Shown piece by piece: positions 55,791-63,345 of a DNA stretch of 64,000 nucleotides. Origin of the DNA: Ecytonucleospora hepatopenaei (lineage: Eukaryota; Microsporidia; Enterocytozoonidae); assembly GCA_026692725.1 (NCBI GenBank), contig JAPMUG010000010.1, positions 77,001-141,000 of the forward strand. Direction: 5' to 3'. The notes under the pieces were generated by a model. That model was not told the DNA's origin, did no database searches, and saw only the letters and a list, made by a program, of their open reading frames with translations. Positions within the stretch are counted from its first letter, which is position 1; each line of letters begins with the position of its first letter. The translations under genes and the position numbers were made by a program.

Positions 55791-56078
55791 TTAATAAAGT
55801 TCTTTGTTTTTATTTTGGATTTCATGTAATAGCTTTAAACTATGAAAATCAAAATCATCATTTATAGAACATGAAAAAACCTCTTTTATATAATTATCCT
55901 CTACTGTCCCGTATACAAAAACATTTTTACTTTTGTAACTTAGTAAATCTTGATAAAGAACTTTAATTGTTTTGTCATTGCAAATTAACAAAGCCAATTT
56001 ATCCTGTATTGCATCAACTGTACCTATAACACATGTAAATGTACCATGTTCCAATTTTTCAAAACTTTCTAAAATCAT
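55791..56078 (-). CDS. Replication protein A small subunit, RPA14/Rpa3-like
   Basis: Single-stranded DNA-binding complex subunit with one OB fold. The frame is open back to a TTG at 56159 but the first ATG is at 56078, giving 95 residues: FTCVIGTVDAIQDKLALLICNDKTIKVLY (family F.G.V.......L...DG..V), KNVFVYGTVEDNYIKEVFSCSI, and a final DFDFHSLKLLHEIQ helix that matches the family's F(D/N)...YN....L.H..P helix. Size is right for Rpa3. Its start lies 56 bp from the divergent UBX gene. Assignment rests on pattern and length. Confidence 0.55.
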   Translation of the reverse strand: MILESFEKLEHGTFTCVIGTVDAIQDKLALLICNDKTIKVLYQDLLSYKSKNVFVYGTVEDNYIKEVFSCSINDDFDFHSLKLLHEIQNKNKELY

Positions 56079-56134
56079 CCTACTCTTTAAAATTTTAAAC
56101 GAGGGATTGTTTGTTTGGAAATAAACCCTTCTAA

Positions 56135-56746
56135 ATGGATAAGAAAATTGAATTATCAAGCAACGATGTAATAAACATGTTTATGGAGGCAGGACTTGAT
56201 GATGATGAAATTAAAAAGGCAATTAATACATTAGAAGATTTTACACCAGAAGCAGTATATAACTACCTTAATATGCTAAAGGAGAAGGAAGAGAAAACAC
56301 AAAAAGAAAAAGAAGAACAGAAATTAGAAAACGAGCGTAAAAACAAGGAAATGTTAAAAAAGCAGGCAGAATGGAAGAAAAATCAACTAAGAAGAGTAAA
56401 GACAAAAATATCTGCAGCACAGGATGAAAACAGAAAAAGAGAGGAAGAATTTGACAATGAAACACAAAAAGGTTACGATGATGTAGTGATAAGTGAATAT
56501 TTTAGAATAAGAATTTTTAATCCAGAAGATAAGCAATCCATGTGGATTGGTCTTAAAGAAAATGCAACGATTAAAGACCTATTTAATAAAGTAAGGGATA
56601 ATTATTCAAAGAAATTCACATTGTCAAATTATGCAAGTGGAAAAGAATTAAAGGAAAATGACAAAAATTTATCAGAAGTTTTTCCTTCAAGAACGTGTAT
56701 GTTAGAACTTAATGGAACACTTTTAAGTTTAGATATTTCTGAATAA
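56135..56746 (+). CDS. UBA-coiled-coil-UBX protein (Cdc48/p97 cofactor)
   Basis: UBX proteins recruit the Cdc48 ATPase. The 203-residue protein has an N-terminal UBA-like helix bundle (residues 8-46, DVINMFMEAGLDDDEIKKAINTL..FTPEAVYNYL), a long Lys/Glu coiled coil (47-110) and a C-terminal UBX domain (about 115-200: SEYFRIRIFNPEDKQSMWIGLKENATIKDLFNKV, then TLSNYASGKEL, then LSEVFPSRTCMLELNG). The usual FPR loop of the UBX is replaced by ASGK, which could weaken p97 binding. The layout resembles UBXN1/SAKS1. ACCC lies 6 bp before the ATG. Confidence 0.72.
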   Translation: MDKKIELSSNDVINMFMEAGLDDDEIKKAINTLEDFTPEAVYNYLNMLKEKEEKTQKEKEEQKLENERKNKEMLKKQAEWKKNQLRRVKTKISAAQDENRKREEEFDNETQKGYDDVVISEYFRIRIFNPEDKQSMWIGLKENATIKDLFNKVRDNYSKKFTLSNYASGKELKENDKNLSEVFPSRTCMLELNGTLLSLDISE

Positions 56747-56909
56747 ATTTGTTTTTCATTTTTTAACTTAAATTATAATAAATATACTTTTTACTTAATT
56801 TATAGTTATTTTATAATAAAATGCTTTTAATAATTATTAAAAATAAAGTTAAGGTTAATTTAATAAATTAAGAACATTTTTTAAATAACAAAAAAAGTTT
56901 TGTTTTACT

Positions 56910-56920
56910 CCCCATAACAA
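56910..56920 (+). promoter_or_regulatory. CCCC promoter block of the NEDD8-like gene
   Basis: TTTACTCCCCATAACAA; CCCC at 56910-56913 is 7 bp before the ATG. Confidence 0.6.
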
Positions 56921-57154
56921 ATGAATTTAAAACTAAAATCATTGACTGGTAAGGACAAAATTATTAGCATTGATGCATCATGCACGGTCAAAGAATTGAA
57001 AGAAAAAATTGAAGAATATGAAATGATACCACCACAGCAACAGAGACTCATATGCGGTGGCAAAATTTTGACAGAAAATAACAAAACACTTCAACAGTAT
57101 AAAATTAATTCAAATAGCGTAATACACTTTGTTTTAGCCTTAAAAGGTGGATAA
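56921..57154 (+). CDS. Ubiquitin-like modifier, NEDD8/Rub1-like
   Basis: A 77-residue beta-grasp protein ending directly in Gly-Gly, so no C-terminal processing would be needed. [44 protein letters not shown] matches NEDD8 ([40 protein letters not shown]) more closely than ubiquitin in the IPPQQQRLI block. The end is HFVLALKGG: Ala at the position equivalent to residue 72 is the NEDD8 specificity mark (ubiquitin has Arg there). One residue is inserted relative to NEDD8. Likely conjugated to cullins. A divergent free ubiquitin is the alternative. Confidence 0.75.
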   Translation: [77 protein letters not shown]

Positions 57155-57197
57155 AAATTTAAATAATCAACCTAAATAAATTTATTTTATCTGTATT

Positions 57198-57362
57198 TTA
57201 GTAGATTTTAAGTACTGATGATCTCCAATTTCTTCTTGCTTTATTTCTTGTAAATTTAAATCTGTTCTCTGGTAACTGTCTTTTCCATGTAGGGTAAGTG
57301 CTATTTGCTATAAATGCCTTTGTTAATCTCTTCTTAACCAAAGCTGACTTTCTAGAACCCAT
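57198..57362 (-). CDS. RPL39: 60S ribosomal protein eL39
   Basis: A small protein at the peptide exit tunnel. From the ATG at 57362 the product is 54 residues: MGSRKSALVKKRLTKA, then the diagnostic PTWKRQLPENRFKFTRNKARRNWRSSVLKI, close to the family's P.W.R......I.YN.KRRHWRRTKL pattern. The frame runs upstream to a TTG only. TTTTACCCACACAA stands before it with CCC 6 bp from the ATG. Confidence 0.85.
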   Translation of the reverse strand: MGSRKSALVKKRLTKAFIANSTYPTWKRQLPENRFKFTRNKARRNWRSSVLKIY

Positions 57363-57421
57363 TTGTGTGGGTAAAATTTTTAACAAAATATTTTCCTTAT
57401 CCTTTTATTTAATTTTTATGC

Positions 57422-58396
57422 TTATTTAGACATAATTCCTTTCTTGCCTCCAGTGTAAAGATTAAAGAAAAAGCTCAAGCAAAACATGGAGAATACGATA
57501 AAAATCCATTTGATGTACTCCAAACTAATTTCTTTAGTTTCATTATAAAGTGTACTGTAAAAAAACAAATTAGTCCAAAATCCAAAAACGTAATCACTTC
57601 TATTAACTACGATACCAATCAATAGTAAAAGATATACACTAGAAATTAGTGAAAAGAAAAATGCTATTAAAAAATTGGTTATAAATCTGGCAAAATATGT
57701 GACCAATAACAATGTTAAAATGGTAAGGCCTATTATCAAGTATTTGCTGTTTTCCATTTTACTGAAAGAGAGAACATAAAAAACTCTAAATGAACACGTT
57801 AAAATTGTAAAAAATGCAAGTGGTAACATTGAATTGTATTTTATACTTAAGAAGCTTGAAATAGCTGCATATCCAACCATTGTTAATAATCCATGCAAGT
57901 TATTTATTTTTTCCTTTTCTAAAAATTCAAGTTCTGTCTGTTTATAAAATTTTTCTCTTTTATCATCGATTTTTTCAACAAGTTCGTTGGTAATTGTATC
58001 ATGGTTAATTTTGTCCTTTAAATAAATTCCTGTGTTATAGAATGGAACACCTGGATTGTAAGATTCATTAAATGAAGTTGCATTTTCTTTTCTTGCTATT
58101 TTTTCTGCAATGTAATTTACAACACCAAAATGAAGATTTATCAAAATGAATGTAGTAAAAAATACATTGTAAAACTTTTTAAATTTTAGACCAAAAAAGT
58201 AAAGTCCGAGTAGTAAGGCAAAGGATGCAACAATTATCAAAATGCTCAAAATACTCTCAATTGATTTAATATGCTTGCTATCTACCAGAAACCATGCTTT
58301 TTGCCAAAATCCTAAAAACATTCCTGTTTCTACAGAAGTATGTTCAGTTATTGTCTGATTTGCTTTGTAGTACACATCTTTTATTGAATTTACCAT
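57422..58396 (-). CDS. Polytopic membrane protein, unknown
   Basis: A 324-residue protein with about seven hydrophobic segments (near residues 46-70, 76-96, 168-190, 195-212, 222-240, 242-267, 298-315) and a polar loop between the second and third. A conserved-looking GVPFYNTGIYLKDKINHD motif lies in that loop. No transporter or enzyme signature recognised. The next minus-strand gene (59846) is another polytopic protein of similar size, but I see no convincing sequence match. Confidence 0.65.
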   Translation of the reverse strand: MVNSIKDVYYKANQTITEHTSVETGMFLGFWQKAWFLVDSKHIKSIESILSILIIVASFALLLGLYFFGLKFKKFYNVFFTTFILINLHFGVVNYIAEKIARKENATSFNESYNPGVPFYNTGIYLKDKINHDTITNELVEKIDDKREKFYKQTELEFLEKEKINNLHGLLTMVGYAAISSFLSIKYNSMLPLAFFTILTCSFRVFYVLSFSKMENSKYLIIGLTILTLLLVTYFARFITNFLIAFFFSLISSVYLLLLIGIVVNRSDYVFGFWTNLFFYSTLYNETKEISLEYIKWIFIVFSMFCLSFFFNLYTGGKKGIMSK

Positions 58397-58448
58397 AATA
58401 GGAGAATTTAATGATTTTTAAACAAAGGAGTTTTCATTTTATACCCTG

Positions 58449-58580
58449 ATGTTATTTATTTTGTTAGGATATTTTTTAAAATTTTTGTATTTTACATGTG
58501 TTGCAAGTGCTTTTTACATTAATTTGTGTCTTTGTTTAATGTTTGTAAAAGTAGGTGTAAGGATGGTTAAACAAAAATAA
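58449..58580 (+). CDS. Candidate 43-residue membrane protein
   Basis: ATG at 58449 opens a 43-codon frame encoding MLFILLGYFLKFLYF..., one or two hydrophobic helices and a basic end (VKVGVRMVKQK). TATACCC ends 2 bp before the ATG, the same arrangement as the Swd2 start. It lies in the 490-bp gap between two minus-strand genes, which otherwise has no obvious content. No family assigned; it could be a small ER or mitosome subunit. Moderate to low confidence. Confidence 0.35.
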   Translation: MLFILLGYFLKFLYFTCVASAFYINLCLCLMFVKVGVRMVKQK

Positions 58581-58889
58581 ACATAACTATATTATTTAAT
58601 TTTATTTTATAAATGAAATATATGCTTTTTTAATCAATTTAGGGTGTTTAGGAGTTTATATAAAAATATTAAGGAGATTATAGGAAGTATGAATAATGGC
58701 AAAAGTAATTTTAAGAAGGAAGAACTTTTGCATAAAGACGATAAAATTTATGAAAATGCTTTAAGAAACAAACAAAACAAAGTAAAAATACAAAACAATT
58801 CAAAGATAAAGAGATTGAATAAGTTTACAAAAACACTTATTATTACTTTATTTAGCTATATAATAGTAGAACTGGGATAATTAAAATAT

Positions 58890-59846
58890 TTACAATTTAT
58901 ATGTCTGTCTCTTTGTTTTTGTGCTTAGAAAATCTTTTAAACCTTTCCCACAATTTTCTTTGTCTTTTTTTACAACAATCATGCAATAAACAAAATAAAT
59001 TGCCCTGAAAAAATAATAAAAATTAGTGTTTTTTAAGTCAATGTAACCAAATGAATATTCTGCTATTGCTGTAACTATGTCAAACAAAACAATTATTAGC
59101 ATAAGAAAAAATGCTATCCACCGTTTCACAATATTTTCTTCGTCAATTCTTATTGAAACTAAAAAAATCAAAATACATGACAAAATACTCGTGGTGATAA
59201 ATGAAATGTTTTCAAATAGGTTTGTAGCATGCATGTCTTTTAATTCATACGAGTATTCTATACTTACAAAGGAAGCAAATGTCTCATTTAGCACCCCAAT
59301 TAAGAAAAATGCGAATATAAACAAAGATATGCTTTTATACAATACTCTTATTTGATAAATTTCTACCATCTCATAGTCTGCTGTTGTATTGGACATATTT
59401 TTTATAGCAATAGAACATATAATATATAAAAATATTGATATAAACAAAAATTCACCCATTCCAACAATCAATAAAATTAAGCATAAAATAGTTGATAAGC
59501 TAAAGCCTGATGTATGAGACAAATATGAAATTTGAAGTAGGTTGAATAAATTTGTTAAAAACAAAACAATAGCAGCTACAAATGTACTCTTATAGTATAT
59601 GTGGTCTTTGTTTAAAATTGCCCATGTAAATCCTATGTACAAAATAATGTTTACCAAAAAAAGTGTTAATATTTTTGATGCGATTATCACTTCAGATTCA
59701 CAGCTATGCATTTTTTGGTTTGGCTGTGAAATTAAGAATAAAATTATATTTTTAATAATAAAGACATATTTATGGAAATTAAGAGCTAAATTAAGTTCAG
59801 GTTCATATTTTTTGATTTTTATATTATTTATTTTATTTTTAAACAT
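58890..59846 (-). CDS. Polytopic membrane protein, unknown
   Basis: A 318-residue protein with about eight hydrophobic segments and a basic C-terminal tail. An N-terminal extension with KINNIKIKKYEPELN precedes the first membrane segment, and an alternative start at MHSCESE (59714) is possible. Short loops and aromatic-rich helices resemble a small-solute transporter or an ER multi-pass protein, but I recognise no motif. Confidence 0.6.
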   Translation of the reverse strand: MFKNKINNIKIKKYEPELNLALNFHKYVFIIKNIILFLISQPNQKMHSCESEVIIASKILTLFLVNIILYIGFTWAILNKDHIYYKSTFVAAIVLFLTNLFNLLQISYLSHTSGFSLSTILCLILLIVGMGEFLFISIFLYIICSIAIKNMSNTTADYEMVEIYQIRVLYKSISLFIFAFFLIGVLNETFASFVSIEYSYELKDMHATNLFENISFITTSILSCILIFLVSIRIDEENIVKRWIAFFLMLIIVLFDIVTAIAEYSFGYIDLKNTNFYYFFRAIYFVYCMIVVKKDKENCGKGLKDFLSTKTKRQTYKL

Positions 59847-59922
59847 ATCAAATTAATTTGTTTTTTTAAATATTGATTTTTTCATAAATAAAAAACAAAT
59901 AAAATTGAAATTAACCTTATTT

Positions 59923-60318
59923 ATGCTTTTTATAAAAAATTATGAAAATAAAACAATTGTTAAAAATCCATTATTTGATATACTTAATCAAAAAAATACA
60001 GAAAGACACATGACAGTAAATGAATACAATTATATTGAAGATATCAAAAAACTATCTAATTTTAGTGAATTAACAACAACCAATTTTATTCAAAATAAAA
60101 ACAATAATATTTCAAATGATGATGTTTTAAATCAAAATTCATTTGAGTTAATGAAAGCACCATCTTTTTATTTTTTTGTATTTTCACTTTTTATTTTACT
60201 GTCTATATGTTTGACAATTATTTTTAATTTTATAAGAATAAAAAATAACTCAAAAAAAGATGTTATAATACAAAAATATGACATAAAACACGATGTTTGC
60301 GTTGATTTAAATGTATAA
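59923..60318 (+). CDS. Small membrane-anchored protein, possible truncated family member
   Basis: From the ATG at 59923 the product has 131 residues: a polar Asn-rich body and a transmembrane helix near residues 84-108 (FYFFVFSLFILLSICLTIIFNFI) with a basic tail. The beginning, YENKTIVKNPLFDIL, resembles the start of the broken gene at 63346 (EYKTITKNPIHNVTL). This suggests a shared family in which this copy lost most of its ectodomain. The upstream frame has no ATG; a signal peptide is poor. Confidence 0.45.
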   Translation: MLFIKNYENKTIVKNPLFDILNQKNTERHMTVNEYNYIEDIKKLSNFSELTTTNFIQNKNNNISNDDVLNQNSFELMKAPSFYFFVFSLFILLSICLTIIFNFIRIKNNSKKDVIIQKYDIKHDVCVDLNV

Positions 60319-60397
60319 ATTTTAATAATAAAAAATAAATGATATTATTTTAAACAATTATACAATATTTAACTATTAATTAATATAGTTATTGATA

Positions 60398-61441
60398 TTA
60401 AAATTCTATAAATAAATTGCTGAATCTAACAACTTCATGGGGATAATATTCTTCATAATTTAAATTACCATAAATTGGATTAATTACATTTAATGTTTTG
60501 TTAATGACAACTTCATTTTTAAAATACCTAAACTTTATCTTAAGAACAATTTCTACACTAAAAGTTTCTTCTTCACATGTTGCTGCACAGTTATAAGGTA
60601 ATTTTATGTTACAGTTTATAAAATTTTTATTTTTACATGAATTTACAATTTCTTCTGCTATCTTTTTAGACCTGACAAATCCATCTATAAATTTAAAATT
60701 CTCATATATTTCTATATGAATGATACTTTTTATTTTTATATTTTCAATTTCAATGTTAACTAAATCACCGCTAAAATAAAACAATTTGTCATGTTTAATG
60801 TACAGTGTCTTTTTTATCACATAAAAAAGTATGTTAAAAACTTTTAAGGATACTTTTAATTTTTGTTTTGGATCAGTCTCCTGTAATATATTCAAGTTAC
60901 TTATTTCAGAAGTAAAAATTTCATTTTTATCATTTTCTATATAAAATACCTTAGCACTAAATTGATATGTATTTTCAACCATAACACACACATCATTATG
61001 ATAACTTATAAGTTTTGTTGATCCTCCATTTATAATTTTATTGTTTAAATTATTTGCATTTCTATCACTGCCATGTATTTTACTTTCATATGGTAATAAA
61101 AAAGAAAATGGAAATTCATACTTGCCAAATCTTAGGTTTTGATAATTGATGGTGTTATTTTTATTTCCATAAATATCAATATCAAATGATTTATCTATTA
61201 CAAGTCTATTTTCAGCAATATTATAGTTTTTAAATGCTTCATTGTTGTATTCTATGTTTATTTTTTGTATTTTTTTAAAAAATAAAGTTATTTTAGAAAT
61301 TTTTATTTCTTTGTTAACATAAAGAGTAACATTACCATCTATTGCACCTGTATTTTTATAAAACTTACTAGGAAAGTTTATTTTAAGCATAAATCTATAT
61401 AAAATATTTCTAAAACACAAAGCAACCAACAAATTTATCAT
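60398..61441 (-). CDS. Arrestin-fold protein
   Basis: Alpha-arrestins and related proteins are adaptors in endocytosis and membrane-protein sorting. The 347-residue protein shows the arrestin N-domain pattern GAIDGNVTLYVNKEIKISKITLFFKKIQKI (family GE.V.G.V.L......I..I.V.L.G), then LRFGKYEFPFSFLLPYESKI (family G...FPFSF.LP), and in the C-domain a CNIKLPYNCAATCEEETFSVEIVLKIKF block like the P.S........I.Y.I.V.V pattern. PPxY motifs typical of fungal ART proteins are absent, so ubiquitin-ligase recruitment is not indicated. Confidence 0.6.
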   Translation of the reverse strand: MINLLVALCFRNILYRFMLKINFPSKFYKNTGAIDGNVTLYVNKEIKISKITLFFKKIQKINIEYNNEAFKNYNIAENRLVIDKSFDIDIYGNKNNTINYQNLRFGKYEFPFSFLLPYESKIHGSDRNANNLNNKIINGGSTKLISYHNDVCVMVENTYQFSAKVFYIENDKNEIFTSEISNLNILQETDPKQKLKVSLKVFNILFYVIKKTLYIKHDKLFYFSGDLVNIEIENIKIKSIIHIEIYENFKFIDGFVRSKKIAEEIVNSCKNKNFINCNIKLPYNCAATCEEETFSVEIVLKIKFRYFKNEVVINKTLNVINPIYGNLNYEEYYPHEVVRFSNLFIEF

Positions 61442-62121
61442 AAATTTTCAAAAAATACATAAATCTAATTATTTTTAAGTAGTTTTTACTAAATTCAACA
61501 AGATTTTATAAATTTTTAAAATGCTAACTAAAACTTTTTGAAAAAATTCAGTTTAAACTTATTCTAATTTTTAATGATCAAAAATTAACAAAAAAAAATC
61601 ACTGTTTATACACCTGGGATTTACTGGGTTTCATGTTAAAGAGACAATACAATTATGAGTTTGAAAATAAGATCTTTTATAACATTTTTAACGGAAAACT
61701 TAAACATTGTTTTTTTTAAATTAATGATTCTGATTAATTCAGCACAATTTATTATATAAAACAAATATACTTAATGTATTATAATCATATTTTAAACATA
61801 AAAAGATTTTTACAAATAAATTTAGGCATATCTATTTTTAATATAATTTTTTTAAAAAAACCTAAATACCTTCTAAAAAATCATGATAAATTTTTGAAAC
61901 TTTTCTATTTTATTGTATTTATGTATGCTAAATTTATAAAACGCGTAAAACACATATATTTATACATTTAAAAATTATTATAAATAAATCAAAATTTAAA
62001 ATATAACAAAAAACATAGTCTAGATATAGTATAATTTATTCGATTTAGATTATAGTCAAATATAAACAAAAAGCGTATTTTTTACACAATTTTGATTAGT
62101 TTTTTATAAAAATTAATATTT
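61442..62121. other. Intergenic region, one doubtful short frame
   Basis: About 680 bp, the largest gene-free stretch apart from the transposon region. A 65-codon ATG frame at 61774-61971 encodes a basic, hydrophobic Lys/Phe/Ile-rich chain whose composition is what AT-rich non-coding DNA would give, so I do not call it. A slightly less AT-rich patch at 61600-61650 (CACCTGGGATTTACTGGG) has no recognised role. Confidence 0.4.
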
Positions 62122-62934
62122 CTAATCAGATGAAGAACTACTTTCTGATTTTCTTTTCTTTTTAGAAACAGATAATTTTTCAGATTTAGGGGAAGGTAAA
62201 TTAATTGGTAAACTTACATTAAGTGCACATTCACAGCTTGAATTACTATCTTCGTCATCTTTATTTTTACGATTTACATAATCGACAGTATCTTCGTCTA
62301 CATAAGTCAGGTCATACCCTTTCGTACTTACACTTTCATTTTTTGTTAAACCAGTAGCAGTTCTTTTACAAGCAGGTCCTTCTGTTTCTGATTCTGATTC
62401 TGTTTCTGTTTCTGATCTTCGTCTTTTTCTAGAAGGGCCTGGCATATCATCTACAGATTCTGCTGCTGATGTCTCGTCTTGAAAAAATGGATGTTTTCTT
62501 GAAATTTTCATTGAAATTCCTAAGTTTTGTATAACATTTAAAGCTTCACCTTTATTAACCACAATACTTTCTTCTAAAAAAGAAGGTTGGATCATTCCTT
62601 TGTCTTTATCACTTGGTATTATTTGCAAAAAAACAGTTTTTCCTTGTTCAAAATTTGTTCCAGATATACAAAATTCATAGCTAAAACTTGAGCAAAAACG
62701 TTCATTGCGCATATAAGCTTTTATTTTTTCAATCTGTATTTTACATATTTCTATTGATTTTTGTGTAAAAAAAGGCATACTTTCTCTGTATTCTTTTACA
62801 TCCATTTTTGTTGGGTGACCAACAACAAATCCTTTTACGATTATAAATTTTCCATCATCGTCTATATAAAGTTCTAATTCATTACCACATTTTATTGTTT
62901 CAAAAAACATATTGATTAATAAAAAAAACAACAT
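62122..62934 (-). CDS. Secreted protein with nuclear-localisation-like motifs
   Basis: A 270-residue protein with a signal peptide (MLFFLLINMFFETIKCG), a structured domain of about 130 residues (ELELYIDDDGKFIIVKGFVVGHPTKMDV...FSYEFCISGTNFEQGKTVFLQIIP), then a disordered tail with basic clusters PGPSRKRRRSETE (near residue 167) and KKKRKSESSSSSD (the C-terminus), both of nuclear-localisation type, plus Ser/Glu/Thr repeats. GCCCC lies 6 bp upstream of the ATG. A signal peptide plus nuclear motifs is the pattern expected of an effector sent to the host nucleus; this is inference. No known family. Confidence 0.65.
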   Translation of the reverse strand: MLFFLLINMFFETIKCGNELELYIDDDGKFIIVKGFVVGHPTKMDVKEYRESMPFFTQKSIEICKIQIEKIKAYMRNERFCSSFSYEFCISGTNFEQGKTVFLQIIPSDKDKGMIQPSFLEESIVVNKGEALNVIQNLGISMKISRKHPFFQDETSAAESVDDMPGPSRKRRRSETETESESETEGPACKRTATGLTKNESVSTKGYDLTYVDEDTVDYVNRKNKDDEDSNSSCECALNVSLPINLPSPKSEKLSVSKKKRKSESSSSSD

Positions 62935-63345
62935 AAAATCGGGGCATTAAAATTGAAATTATTTAAAAAATTTCAGAACAATTTTATTTTTAATTTTTGT
63001 TTTTTAATATTTTTAACCCATGATTAAAAATATAAAATTTTAATTTAAATCCTCACTTACAAAATATTAAAATTTCAAATTATTGGATCAATTTTTAACA
63101 CGTAGTTTCTTTTAACAAATTTAATTTTAAAAGTTTTTAAGCACTACTGCTATATCTCTCCCCTTTATAATTTACAAATGTTTAATTTAACTAGTTTTTA
63201 CACATGACCCTAATAAATGATAGGAAAAGATATTGTTCTTCTTATATAAATTAAAATCTTAAAGAAAACACCAAGTTTTATTTAAATAAACTTTTAAGTA
63301 CACGTATTGTAAACAAATATTAATTGAATTTAAAAAATACCTTTT
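62935..63345. other. AT-rich spacer, nothing identified
   Basis: About 410 bp. TTTTTAACCCATGATT near 63011-63026 contains a CCC block beside an ATG, but the frame closes after seven codons. No RNA gene seen. Confidence 0.4.

Noticed and set aside
58644..58880. 78-codon plus-strand frame
   Set aside because: It opens with GTG and has no upstream ATG; from its first ATG (58689) only 63 residues of Lys/Asn-rich sequence remain, without a close CCC block.
57422..59846. The two polytopic membrane proteins as tandem paralogues
   Set aside because: Similar size and orientation, but no aligned motif beyond hydrophobic segments could be found by eye.
61774..61971. 65-codon plus-strand frame starting with ATG
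   Set aside because: Its Lys/Phe/Ile/Leu content is what random AT-rich DNA encodes; there is no close promoter block and no recognisable domain.
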